Positions 14,814 to 22,600 of a DNA stretch of 26,303 bases are shown here, piece after piece. The translations under genes were made by a program, and so were the position numbers. The notes beneath the pieces were generated by a model. The model was not told the DNA's origin, made no database searches, and was given only the letters and a program-made list of their open reading frames with translations. The stretch comes from CAWHMN01 sp051001135 (GTDB lineage Bacteria > Acidobacteriota > Terriglobia > Terriglobales > Acidobacteriaceae), in assembly GCA_051001135.1 (NCBI GenBank), contig JBPCNO010000128.1, positions 1-26,303 on the forward strand. Direction: 5' to 3'. The first letter of the stretch is position 1. The number at the start of each line of letters is the position of its first letter.

Positions 14814-17016
14814 CCAGCTCCTCCGCCGTGTGCACCGGCGGCAGGCACTGCATGCCCTGGCAAACGACGGCAAGACTAGCTGATTCATGTAACTGCGGCA
14901 GTTGCAGAATGCTCTCCGCCAGCGACTTGGGGAGCTTCTCTGCCGACAATGCCTGCCGCGGCACGCGCAGCACGCTTTTGGTCACGCTGTAGCCCAGCAG
15001 GGCGGCGGCTTCCATGGCATCGGCTGCGCCGTCCTCTCCCACCACCACCACCTGCACCGGAGGTTGAAGCAGACGCTCAAGCGCGAGTCCATACGAGCCC
15101 GCGTAGAGCCCGAAGTGCTCGACCACGCCGGCGAAGGCCTCCAGCGTATCCTCCGCCTTCGCGCGGTAGTCCTCGCGTTCGTTCAATGCCCACAGCCGCA
15201 GCAGCGCCCAGGCCGCCACGGGATTTCCCGCCGGTGTCGGCGTGTCCTGCAACGGCTTGCGCCGCGCGGCCAGCGCCCCAATCGCCGCGGGCGTCTCTTC
15301 TCCTCTGACGGCCTGTCCGCTGTCTCGTCCTATGTCGCGGCCCGTATCGAAGAACCCGCCGCCGGTGGGATCGTAGAAGCGCGCAATCATCTGCTCGGCT
15401 ACATCGCCCGCTGCTTCGTAGTAGCGCAGTTCGAGCGTCCGTTCCCATGCATCGACGCAGGCGTGTACCAGCAGCGCGTAATCGTCCAGCACGCCCGCCA
15501 GCCGCTCGCCTCCCGGTGTGCCCGCCTCGGCATACGCCACCACGTGGGCCAGCCCCTCTGCCGGGCTCCACGCCTCGTCCAGCATGCGGTCCAGCGTCTT
15601 CAGCGCGAAGGCCTTCGCCTGTTCCAGGCGCAGCACGCTCGCTGCTTCGAGGTAGGCGGAGATCGCCATCGCGTTCCAGCCGGTATAGACCGTGCGGTCC
15701 ACCAGCGGCGTCTGCCGCGTGCCGCGCGCTGCATACAGCTTTTGCCTGGCGGATGCGACCAGCGCCTCGGTCTCCGCCTCTGCCCGTTTCAAGCGCGCCG
15801 CCACCTGCGTTATCGGCGCGGTCACATGCAGCACGTTCTTGGCCGGATTATGGTGCATGTCGCCCAGCTCGCCGATGTCGTAGTACGCGCCCGCCGCCTC
15901 CATCTCCTCGGCGGTCAGCACCTCCGCCGCCTCGGCGAGGGTCCAGGTGAAGTAGTCTCCGTCGTCGTCGAGCGTCATGTCCGCGTCCTGCGATGCGAAG
16001 AAGCCGCCCCGCTCGCGATCGCTCAACCACGCATCCATCCAGCCCACCGTCTCCCGCGCCACGCGCGCAAACTCCGGCCGTCCGAAGCTCTGGAAGGCGT
16101 GCACGTAATTCTTCAACAGTCCGGCGTTGTCGTAGAGCATCTTCTCAAAGTGCGGCACCAGCCACCGCTCGTCCACGGAGTAGCGATGGAAGCCTCCGCC
16201 CAGGTGGTCGTAGACGCCGCCCTGCGCCATCTTTTCGAGGGTGACCGTGGCCACCTTCCCCGCGGCCTCGTTGCCGCCGCGCATCGCCGCATCCAGCAGC
16301 AGGTCCAGCGCCGCCGGATGAGGAAACTTGGGCTGCGCCCCGAAGCCGCCATGGTAGGGATCGAACTGATGCACCGCCGAGGCGATGAGCTTCTCCGTGA
16401 TGGACGCATGCAGTGTGCCGCTGCGTCCCGCGAAGGCCTCGCCGTGTTCGATCGCGCCGATCACGCTACCCGCGGATTCCAGCACCTCGTCCCGCCGGTT
16501 GGCCCAGGCATCGGCCATGGTCAGCAGCACGCGCTCCAGGCCGGGCCGGCCCATGCGATCGTGCCGGGGAAAGTACGTGCCCCCGAAGAAAGGTTTGCCA
16601 TCCGGCGTAAGAATCGCCGTGAGCGGCCACCCGCCCTGACCGCTGATCGCCTGCACCGCCGCCTGGTAGCGGCTGTCCACGTCGGGACGTTCGTCCCGGT
16701 CTACCTTGATCGCGATGAAGCGCTCGTTGATGATGGGCGCTAGGCTGGCGTCCTCGTAGCTCTCCCGGTCCATCACGTGGCACCAGTGACACCACACCGC
16801 GCCAATGTCCAGCAGTACAGGCTTGTTCTCGCGCTCGGCCCGGGCGAATGCCTCCGCGCTCCACTGCTGCCATGCCACCGGCTGATGCATGGCGGAGCGC
16901 AGATAGGAAGATCGTGCCCCTGCCAGTGCGTTGCCGGAAATAGCCGGAGACTTGCTCGAAGCGGCCGAAAGATTGCCGGTAGCGCCGGAAGTGGTGTCGA
17001 ACTCGTCGTGACTCAT
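14794..17016 (-). CDS. YyaL/DUF255 thioredoxin-fold protein (SSP411/SPATA20-like)
   Basis: A 740-residue protein of the family known as YyaL in Bacillus and SPATA20 in animals. The N-terminal thioredoxin-like domain has a C76-H-W-C79 motif in LLDIGAVWCHWCHVMDRESY, followed by KVDRDERPDVD, QGGWPLTAILTPDGKPFFGG and TYFP. The rest is an (alpha/alpha)6 toroid related to N-acylglucosamine epimerase-type domains (GGVYDHLGGGFHRYSVDERW, PHFEKMLYDNA, QDADMTLDDDGDYFTWT). The molecular function of the family is not settled. The ATG at 17016 keeps the conserved segment SSYLRSAMHQPVAW just before the domain; the preceding ~35 Ser/Ala/Gly-rich residues are atypical and may be a poorly conserved extension. 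It is convergent with mscS. Confidence 0.92.
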   Translation of the reverse strand: MSHDEFDTTSGATGNLSAASSKSPAISGNALAGARSSYLRSAMHQPVAWQQWSAEAFARAERENKPVLLDIGAVWCHWCHVMDRESYEDASLAPIINERFIAIKVDRDERPDVDSRYQAAVQAISGQGGWPLTAILTPDGKPFFGGTYFPRHDRMGRPGLERVLLTMADAWANRRDEVLESAGSVIGAIEHGEAFAGRSGTLHASITEKLIASAVHQFDPYHGGFGAQPKFPHPAALDLLLDAAMRGGNEAAGKVATVTLEKMAQGGVYDHLGGGFHRYSVDERWLVPHFEKMLYDNAGLLKNYVHAFQSFGRPEFARVARETVGWMDAWLSDRERGGFFASQDADMTLDDDGDYFTWTLAEAAEVLTAEEMEAAGAYYDIGELGDMHHNPAKNVLHVTAPITQVAARLKRAEAETEALVASARQKLYAARGTRQTPLVDRTVYTGWNAMAISAYLEAASVLRLEQAKAFALKTLDRMLDEAWSPAEGLAHVVAYAEAGTPGGERLAGVLDDYALLVHACVDAWERTLELRYYEAAGDVAEQMIARFYDPTGGGFFDTGRDIGRDSGQAVRGEETPAAIGALAARRKPLQDTPTPAGNPVAAWALLRLWALNEREDYRAKAEDTLEAFAGVVEHFGLYAGSYGLALERLLQPPVQVVVVGEDGAADAMEAAALLGYSVTKSVLRVPRQALSAEKLPKSLAESILQLPQLHESASLAVVCQGMQCLPPVHTAEELATSLLR

Positions 17017-17060
17017 CCCTCTGAGTCTAATCCGTGACGCCTGCCTCTATCCCGACGCGG

Positions 17061-17600
17061 CTAGCTCAACACCCCGCGGTCCTCTTCCGCGCGATCGTCT
17101 TCCGCGCGGTCATCGGCAGGATGCCGGTCCAGCCAGCGGCTGACCAGTGCAATGTAGATCCACGCCGTCCCCACTGCGAACACCGCGGCGAAGATCCCAT
17201 ACGGCACCATCTCGAAGAACTGCAGAAAGCGCGTGGTAGCGGACGTATCGTGAAAGGCGCGCAGCTTACTCAAGGTCGCCGCGGCCGCCGCCAGCAGCGC
17301 CCCGCCCAGGATGTAGCCCCGCAATCGCACCAGCAGGCAGGGACGGATCACCAGCACCAGCGGCACCGCGATCAGCAGCCATGCAACCAGGGAGAGCGCC
17401 AGCGTCCATCCCCCCCACACGAACAAGCCCAGCGCCAGGGTCTCAAGCATCCGGTGGTGTTCGCTGTCCCGCACCGCGGTCCCCAGATTCGCGGGAAAGG
17501 TGGCCACCTGCGCCAGCGCCCATCCGGCCAGTCCGCTCAACGCGGCATAGGCCAGTCGCCGCCGCCAGCGCATTGGCTTGGCTGAAACCGGCGCGCTCAC
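17061..17600 (-). CDS. Small membrane protein coupled to an M20 peptidase
   Basis: A 179-residue protein with four likely membrane helices (about residues 15-35, 53-82, 92-110 and 128-152) and no family I can name. The cytoplasmic C-terminus is highly charged and repetitive: DDRAE, DDRAE, EDRGV, encoded by near-identical 15-bp units at 17083-17112. The start is a GTG that overlaps the stop of the upstream M20 peptidase gene in the tetranucleotide GTGA (17597-17600), so its translation is almost certainly coupled to the peptidase. Function is unknown; the coupling suggests a membrane partner or a transporter-like accessory, which is inference only. Confidence 0.72.
   Translation of the reverse strand: MSAPVSAKPMRWRRRLAYAALSGLAGWALAQVATFPANLGTAVRDSEHHRMLETLALGLFVWGGWTLALSLVAWLLIAVPLVLVIRPCLLVRLRGYILGGALLAAAAATLSKLRAFHDTSATTRFLQFFEMVPYGIFAAVFAVGTAWIYIALVSRWLDRHPADDRAEDDRAEEDRGVLS
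17083..17112. repeat. Two in-frame 15-bp tandem repeats at a membrane-protein C-terminus
   Basis: TCTTCCGCGCGATCG and TCTTCCGCGCGGTCA follow each other directly and encode the repeated DDRAE on the minus strand; a third degenerate unit lies to the left. The period matches the repeats at 3300 and 11634. Confidence 0.7.
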
Positions 17601-18679
17601 CGCAGCAGGCGTCCCGCGACCTCGGCGTAGAGATCGATCGCGTCAAACAACTCGCGCTTTGCCAGCCGCTCGTGCGGCGTGTGCGCCACATGGATCGATC
17701 CCGGCCCCAGCAGCAGCGGCTCGCCCCAGTTGGTCAGCGCCGGCACATCGGTGGTGAAGGCGGCAATCATGGTCTCCAGCCCATCTATTTTCCTGAAGCG
17801 CATGAAGGGAATCTCCAGCGTGAAGTCGATCTCCGCCAGCCCCTGCACCGCCGCCTGAAGCGCCCGCCGCGTCTCTTCGCTCGGCCCCACCAGACGCACC
17901 AGCACCTGCGCCTCGGCCGCATCCGCAATCACGTTCGGTGCGCGTCCGCCCTCCACCACGCCGATGTTCAGCGTGCTGGCGCCTATCTCGTCGAGCTTCG
18001 GCAATTCCACCGCCAGCACCCGTCCCAACGCCTCCACCAGCTTGTGTACGGCGCTCTCCCCCAGCTCCGGATAGGCCGAATGCGCCATCTTTCCCTTCGT
18101 CCGCACCACCGCCCGCAGCGCGCCCTTGGACGCCAGCGCCAGGCGGTTATCCGTCGGCTCCCCGTTGATCAGATAGCGGCTTCCCCTGGGCTGCCGGTTC
18201 GCGACCTTCGCCCCCGCGGAGTCGCGCTCTTCGCCCACCACGAACAGCACTCCCGCCTTCACCCCGCCCGCGCACAGTCTCTCCGCCGCGGCAATCTGCG
18301 CGGCAATGATGCCCTTGGCATCGCACGCGCCGCGTCCGTGGATATACTCGTCGTCCTCGCTGCTGGCAATGAATGGCGGCACCGTGTCCATGTGGGTGGA
18401 GAGCACTACATCCGGCCGGTCGCCCGCGCCCAGCCCCGGTCCGGATGCGTATACGTTGAAGCGCTCCGTCGTCGCCTTGCCGTCGCCCGCGCCGCTCACC
18501 GGCATGCGCTCCGCCGCAAAGCCGCGCTGGCTCAACAATTCCAGCAGAAACCCGCCGACCGCGCCCTCGCCATAGGTGATCGATTCGATATCGATCAAGC
18601 GCCGCGTCAGTTGGATAGGATCAAGACGCCCCGCCTTCGACCTGGTATTCGATCCGGCTTTCGAACGGCTGCTCAACAT
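17597..18679 (-). CDS. M20-family metallopeptidase (ArgE/DapE-like)
   Basis: A 360-residue zinc-dependent amidohydrolase or peptidase of the acetylornithine deacetylase/succinyl-diaminopimelate desuccinylase family. Di-zinc and catalytic residues are in order: H96 in STHMDTVP with D98, D120 in GRGACDAKG, E150-E151 in GEERDSAG, E174 in NGEPTDN and H334 in HVAHTPHERL. The dimerisation domain includes the substrate-facing GKMAHSAYPELGESA (196-210). DapE/ArgE or LysK-type activity cannot be chosen from the motifs; no arginine or lysine biosynthesis gene is adjacent. The first ~18 residues contain a duplicated RSKAG and may be non-native to the fold. Its TGA overlaps the GTG of the next gene. Confidence 0.9.
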   Translation of the reverse strand: MLSSRSKAGSNTRSKAGRLDPIQLTRRLIDIESITYGEGAVGGFLLELLSQRGFAAERMPVSGAGDGKATTERFNVYASGPGLGAGDRPDVVLSTHMDTVPPFIASSEDDEYIHGRGACDAKGIIAAQIAAAERLCAGGVKAGVLFVVGEERDSAGAKVANRQPRGSRYLINGEPTDNRLALASKGALRAVVRTKGKMAHSAYPELGESAVHKLVEALGRVLAVELPKLDEIGASTLNIGVVEGGRAPNVIADAAEAQVLVRLVGPSEETRRALQAAVQGLAEIDFTLEIPFMRFRKIDGLETMIAAFTTDVPALTNWGEPLLLGPGSIHVAHTPHERLAKRELFDAIDLYAEVAGRLLR

Positions 18680-18718
18680 AGATGTTCAGCATAACCTGAG
18701 CTGTGAGGGTGAGGGTCT

Positions 18719-18755
18719 GGCATCCTGAGCGCCGCACGGAGCGAAGATCCCTGCC
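18719..18755. repeat. Dispersed CATCCTGAGC...GAAGATCC intergenic repeat copy
   Basis: GGCATCCTGAGCG at the left and GGAGCGAAGATCCC at the right match the head and tail of the other copies in the window. It lies between the M20 peptidase start and the O-methyltransferase stop. Confidence 0.6.
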
Positions 18756-18769
18756 ATCCGTGAGACCCC

Positions 18770-18859
18770 GTCATTCTGAGCGCGGGTTTTGGCGCGAAGA
18801 ATCCATGCAGACGTCAGCTTCACCATGGATTCTTCGTCGCTGCGCTCCTCAGAAAGACG
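18770..18859. repeat. Inverted pair of the dispersed repeat (BIME-like hairpin)
   Basis: GTCATTCTGAGCG...GCGCGAAGAATCCATG (18770-18807) is followed, after 16 bp, by the reverse complement of a sister copy (18824-18859), beginning CATGGATTCTTCG and ending CTCAGAAAGAC. The outer ends and the GAAGAATCCATG core pair almost perfectly, so transcripts from either strand could form a long stem. It starts 15 bp after the stop of the O-methyltransferase gene and about 90 bp upstream of the M20 peptidase start, so it may terminate the first or set the spacing of the second. Confidence 0.75.
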
Positions 18860-18874
18860 GCTTGGGGAATACCG

Positions 18875-19549
18875 CTATTCCGCCGCGATCACCAGCGCGA
18901 GCGCGAAGCCATCATAGCCCTTGCTGCCCACCGTCTGGATCGCCGTCGCGCTCACGCGCCGCTCACGCGCGAGCAGCTCATTGAACCGCCGCACTCCCTG
19001 GACCCGTGAGTCGTCGCTCCCGGCGTCCACCACCGCGCCATCGCGCACCACGTTGTCGGCGAGGATCACGGTGCCAATACGCGACAGCTTCAACGCCCAG
19101 CCCAGGTACTCCGCATAACTCTCCTTATCCGCGTCGATGAAGATCAGGTCGAATGGTCCGCGACCCTCAGCGGCTAACTGCGGCAGCGTCTCGATCGCCG
19201 GGCCAAGACGCACCTCCACGACCTCCGCCAGACCGGCGCGCGCGAGGTTGGCCCGCGCCACATCCGCGTGCTTCGCGTCGGCCTCCAGCGTGATCAGGCG
19301 TCCGCCGGGGGCCAGCGCCCGCGCCAGCCACACGGTGCTGTAGCCTCCCAGCGTGCCGATCTCCAAAATCGTGTGTGCCCTCTGCATCCGTGCCAACAAC
19401 TGCAGCAGCTTGCCCTCATTGGGCGCAACGCTGATGGGCGGCAGGCCGGCCGCGTTGCTCGCGTCCAGAGCCGCGTTGAGCGCCGGGTCGGGCGCTACCA
19501 GCAGATCGGTGAAGTATCGCTCGACTTCAGTCCATCGTTCCTGGGTCAT
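18875..19549 (-). CDS. Class I O-methyltransferase, CCoAOMT/COMT-like (PF01596)
   Basis: A 224-residue cytosolic SAM- and metal-dependent methyltransferase that methylates catechol-type hydroxyls in characterised relatives. Visible elements are the lid/N-terminal helix with APNEGKLLQLLARM (42-55), SAM motif I ILEIGTLGGYSTVWLA (61-76), acidic E89 in LITLEAD, the metal triad D139 (IFIDADK), D165 and N166 (LADNVVRDG), and SKGYDGFALALV at the end. The open frame extends far upstream to 20443, but that part lies antisense to the next gene. The ATG at 19549 gives the usual MTQERWTEVE start with GAGGG 7 nt upstream. The gene is divergent from the hydrolase at 19682. Confidence 0.93.
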   Translation of the reverse strand: MTQERWTEVERYFTDLLVAPDPALNAALDASNAAGLPPISVAPNEGKLLQLLARMQRAHTILEIGTLGGYSTVWLARALAPGGRLITLEADAKHADVARANLARAGLAEVVEVRLGPAIETLPQLAAEGRGPFDLIFIDADKESYAEYLGWALKLSRIGTVILADNVVRDGAVVDAGSDDSRVQGVRRFNELLARERRVSATAIQTVGSKGYDGFALALVIAAE

Positions 19550-19681
19550 GATGCATCCCTCAACTTCGCAACTTGAAGCGCTCCGCCGTATCATGAAGAG
19601 TGTGGAGCGTGTATCGATCGCACGCTTACGATCGCGCGGCTGCTGAAGCAACCGCATGGTACCAAATCTCCACGGAGCACG

Positions 19682-20416
19682 ATGTCCGACGAAATCCATC
19701 CTTCTCTCCATACCAGCGGCGCGGCGCGGCTTCGCAGCTTCTTTCTGCCGGGCCCCGCCGGGCGCATGGAAGCGTTGCTGAACGAGGGACATGCCGACGC
19801 CGAGTATGCAGTGCTGATCTGCCATCCACATCCCAAAGGTGGCGGCACGCTCCACAACAAGGTCGTCTATCACGCGATGAAGTCGTTCCAGGAGTTCGGG
19901 CTGCCGGTGCTGCGCTTCAACTTCCGCGGGACCGGGTTGAGCGAGGGCGCACACGACGAAGGCCGCGGCGAAGTAAAGGACGCACAAGCCGCGCTCGCGT
20001 GGCTCCAGCGGGAGTACGGCAAACCGATGCTCTTCTGCGGTTTTTCCTTCGGCGCGAATGTGGGCATGCGCGCCTTCTGTGGCGATGCGCGCGTGCGCGG
20101 CATGGTCGCTCTCGGCCTGCCGGTGCGCGCGGACGGCCGCGATTACCGCTACACGTTCCTGCCCGGCTGCACCGCGCCCAAGCTCTTCATCAGCGGCAGC
20201 CTCGATCAGTATGGACCGCGCCCGGAGGTAGAGGCGATCGTCGCGACCGCGGCTCCGCCCGCCTCGCTCATCTGGATTGCCGGCGGCGATCACTTCTTCG
20301 CCGGCAAGCTCCCGGAGATGCAGGCGGCGCTCCGCGCGTGGCTGGCCATCAACATCCTGGCAGTCAACCTCCCGGAGCGGCAGCCCACCGCCACGGCGGC
20401 ATCGCGGAAGGCCTGA
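19682..20416 (+). CDS. Alpha/beta-hydrolase (YcjY/DLH-like, HPHPxxGG type)
   Basis: A 244-residue cytosolic alpha/beta-hydrolase. The oxyanion-loop motif CHPHPKGGGTLHNK (47-60), LRFNFRGTGLSEG (77-89) and the nucleophile elbow G120-F-S122-F-G are typical of a widespread family related to CocE/dienelactone hydrolases. D175 in ISGSLDQYGP and H204 in AGGDHFFAGK complete the triad, so unlike the homologue at 3616 this copy looks catalytically intact. Substrate unknown. The ATG at 19682 follows ACGGAG. Seven bases separate its stop from the glycerate kinase ATG, so the two genes form an operon. Confidence 0.92.
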   Translation: MSDEIHPSLHTSGAARLRSFFLPGPAGRMEALLNEGHADAEYAVLICHPHPKGGGTLHNKVVYHAMKSFQEFGLPVLRFNFRGTGLSEGAHDEGRGEVKDAQAALAWLQREYGKPMLFCGFSFGANVGMRAFCGDARVRGMVALGLPVRADGRDYRYTFLPGCTAPKLFISGSLDQYGPRPEVEAIVATAAPPASLIWIAGGDHFFAGKLPEMQAALRAWLAINILAVNLPERQPTATAASRKA

Positions 20417-20423
20417 AGCAGTC

Positions 20424-21947
20424 ATGGGCTCGAAGCCTCTCACCGATCCATCAGATTACGCTCGCCAACTGGAGCAACTCCACGCCGAAGCGCGGGATAT
20501 CTTCGGCTACGCGCTGCATCAGTCGAGCATCCCCGAAGCCTTCGATCGGCACCTTCACTTCGAGGGCACGCAACTGGTGCTGCATCCCTTTCCCAACGTG
20601 CAGCGCGTGATGCCGCCTACACGGGTCGACCTCGCGCAGTACAAGAGCGTGCTGGTCATCGCTTTAGGCAAAGCGGCGAACGCCATGCTGGACACGCTGC
20701 TCCTCCGCCTGCCCCGGAGATTGAAAGTGCGCGGCGTCTGCTGCGCACCGGACAAACCCCAGCGGCGTTCCTGGCGATTCCACTACTTCGCCGGCGGCCA
20801 TCCCTTGCCGAACAGCGATTCGCTAAAGGCCGCGCGGACCGCACTGCGCCTCCTGCGCCGCACTTCGGAAAAGACCTTCGTCTTCTTCCTCATCAGCGGG
20901 GGCGGCAGCGCCATGTTTGAGTTGCCCGCCGACCCTGCGATCACGCTGGAAGATACCGTCGCCTTTCACGAGGCGCTGGTAGGCTGCGGCGCAGCCATCC
21001 ACGAGATCAATATCGTGCGCAAACACTTTTCTGCCGTGAAGGGTGGACGTCTGTCCGCGGCGGCGCCATGCGCCAGAAAGATCACGCTGCAGTTGGCCGA
21101 TGTTCCCTTGCGGCGCCTGGACGCTCTCGCCTCCGCGCCGACGCTGCCCGACCGTTCCACCCTGGCCGAGTGCCGCGAGGTGCTGGCCCGCTACGGCCTG
21201 CTCGATCGCTTTCCTCCCGCCGTTCGCAACTTCTTCTCCCGCCATCTTTCTGAGCAGGATCTGCCGGCCGCGGAGGCGAAGAACGTGCAGGATCCCTTCG
21301 CGCCGGAACGCTCCACGCTGGACACGCTGCTCTCCAATCATGACCTTGTCAACGCCGCGCGGACACGCGCGCACGCGCTGGGCTATCGCATCGTGATCGA
21401 CAACACCTGCGATGACTGGCCGTACGAAAAAGCCGCAGCCTATCTCATCGGGCGCTTCGCGGAACTACGCACGAAACACCCGCGCCTGTGCCTGCTCTCG
21501 GGCGGCGAGGTCACCGTGCGGCTCCCGGGGTCGACCCGCGCGACCTCTGCAGCGAACTCGTGGGAAGATGCAGCGTCTAATCCCGCGGTTGGCGGCAAAG
21601 CCATCGGCACCGGCGGCCGCAATCAACAGTTTGCGTTGGCCTGCGCCCAGTCCCTCCACGCGCAATTCTCCGGCAGTCCCGTGGTCGTGCTCTCGGCTGG
21701 GAGCGATGGCGTCGATGGCAACAGTTCCGCGGCCGGCGCGCTCGCTGACCCCACCACCGTCAGCCGCTCGGAGAACTTTGGCTTTCGACCCGCCGTATCT
21801 CTCGAACGGTTCGACGCCTGTCCGCTCTTCAGCGCGCTCGGCGATACCGTCGTCACCGGCCCCACCGGGAACAACCTGCGCGATCTGCGCATCCTGCTCA
21901 GCGCGGAACTCACGCAGCTATCTGGTGAAGAGCCGAGCCCATCCTAA
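20424..21947 (+). CDS. Glycerate 2-kinase, MOFRL family (GckA/TtuD-like), divergent
   Basis: A 507-residue protein of the glycerate-2-kinase family that would phosphorylate D-glycerate to 2-phosphoglycerate. Domain 1 has LVIALGKAANAMLD (77-90), GGHPLPN and ISGGGSAMFELP (157-168), then NIVRKHFSAVKGGRL (196-210). The C-terminal MOFRL domain has GTGGRNQQFALA, LSAGSDGVDGNS and TGPTGNNLRDL. Two motifs depart from family expectation: the usual DVPGDD reads DVPLRR and the usual SGPT reads SAPT. A ~25-residue insert (starting GSTRATSAANSWED) lies just before GTGGRNQ, making the protein longer than usual. The ATG at 20424, 7 bp after the hydrolase stop, is preferred to the overlapping upstream frame. 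Activity is probable, not certain. Confidence 0.88.
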   Translation: MGSKPLTDPSDYARQLEQLHAEARDIFGYALHQSSIPEAFDRHLHFEGTQLVLHPFPNVQRVMPPTRVDLAQYKSVLVIALGKAANAMLDTLLLRLPRRLKVRGVCCAPDKPQRRSWRFHYFAGGHPLPNSDSLKAARTALRLLRRTSEKTFVFFLISGGGSAMFELPADPAITLEDTVAFHEALVGCGAAIHEINIVRKHFSAVKGGRLSAAAPCARKITLQLADVPLRRLDALASAPTLPDRSTLAECREVLARYGLLDRFPPAVRNFFSRHLSEQDLPAAEAKNVQDPFAPERSTLDTLLSNHDLVNAARTRAHALGYRIVIDNTCDDWPYEKAAAYLIGRFAELRTKHPRLCLLSGGEVTVRLPGSTRATSAANSWEDAASNPAVGGKAIGTGGRNQQFALACAQSLHAQFSGSPVVVLSAGSDGVDGNSSAAGALADPTTVSRSENFGFRPAVSLERFDACPLFSALGDTVVTGPTGNNLRDLRILLSAELTQLSGEEPSPS

Positions 21948-22012
21948 GCGCAGCCGGGGATCGGACGTTCTTTCCCGCTCTGTGAGCTGGGTACCCCATC
22001 CTTCCACCACAC

Positions 22013-22075
22013 GTCATTCCGAGTGAAGACAATCCTGCGCAACGCGCAGAATCATCGCAGTCAAAGAGGATCTGC
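22013..22075. repeat. Dispersed GTCATTCCGAG...GGATCTGCG intergenic repeat copy
   Basis: Begins GTCATTCCGAGTGAAG and ends AGAGGATCTGCG, matching the head and tail of the 1616 copy but with a longer centre that contains CTGCGCAACGCGCAG, a small palindrome. It lies in the 200-bp gap after the glycerate kinase. Confidence 0.55.
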
Positions 22076-22149
22076 GTCTGCGCTCATGTGCGAAAGCATC
22101 CCTCGCGCTCGACTCACATATCTACACACAAGAGGGCTTGACCAAAACC

Positions 22150-22473
22150 ATGAACGCGAATAACCCTGCGAAACCTCTGCCGAAGTCTCTTCCACGACAC
22201 GATTGGACAGAGTGGCACCTGACGCCGCGCGGGTGGGAGATTGGCTCCATCCGCGTCACCGGCAAAGGCACGACCTGGCGGGATGAACCGGGCGACCGGC
22301 TATTGAGTTACGTCTACCGCGAACGCTCTTCCGCCGGGAACGCACGGCCCGGCGCGGCGTCGGTTTCCGCATCGACGGAAGAGTCGTGGCGCACGAAAGA
22401 ATCCGCAAAGCGGTGCACACTGGAAGAGTGCCTGGCGCGGTTCGGCCCATGCCCCCGTAGTCTCATGGAATGA
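22150..22473 (+). CDS. Hypothetical protein, 107 aa
   Basis: I do not recognise this protein. The first half is tryptophan-rich and compact (HDWTEWHLTPRGWEIGS, then GKGTTWRDEPGDRLLSYVYRE), looking like a small beta domain. The second half is Ser/Ala/Arg-rich, ending in a cysteine-containing helix (KRCTLEECLARFGPCPRS). No signal peptide or membrane segment. The ATG at 22150 is used because AGAGGG (22131-22136) would be only 1 nt from the in-frame TTG at 22138; even so the spacing to the ATG is long. It stands alone between the glycerate kinase and the AT-hook gene. Coding status is likely from codon texture but not certain. Confidence 0.55.
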   Translation: MNANNPAKPLPKSLPRHDWTEWHLTPRGWEIGSIRVTGKGTTWRDEPGDRLLSYVYRERSSAGNARPGAASVSASTEESWRTKESAKRCTLEECLARFGPCPRSLME

Positions 22474-22600
22474 ACATTCGCATAATTTATCTCTTTTTTA
22501 TTCACTTAATTCTGGTAGATAGCTCCCACTTCCTAGATAATTACGTAAGATTACGGAAGTTGCCGGATAGTAGTGTTCCGGTCAATGCCCAGGAGGCATC
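22474..22600 (+). promoter_or_regulatory. AT-rich leader/promoter region of the mini AT-hook gene
   Basis: About 85 bp from 22474 are strongly AT-rich (for example TTTATCTCTTTTTTATTCAC) in an otherwise ~60% GC window. It includes the palindrome TTACGTAA (22542-22549) and a nearby GATTACGG. The end of the region carries the AGGAGG ribosome-binding site (22591-22596). No unique -35/-10 pair can be picked by eye. The composition fits a promoter and also a potential binding region for AT-hook or H-NS-like proteins. Confidence 0.5.

Noticed and set aside
14902..16743. A 613-codon + strand open frame opposite the YyaL gene
   Set aside because: Low-complexity Arg/His/Gly sequence antisense to a clearly conserved protein, with no ribosome-binding site.
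17381..18694. A 437-codon + strand open frame opposite the M20 peptidase
   Set aside because: Arg/His/Gln-rich shadow sequence; the minus-strand reading has all M20 metal ligands.
19550..20443. Upstream extension of the CCoAOMT-like gene to 522 codons
   Set aside because: The extension is antisense to an intact alpha/beta-hydrolase, shows no domain, and the ATG at 19549 has a good ribosome-binding site and the family's normal N-terminus.
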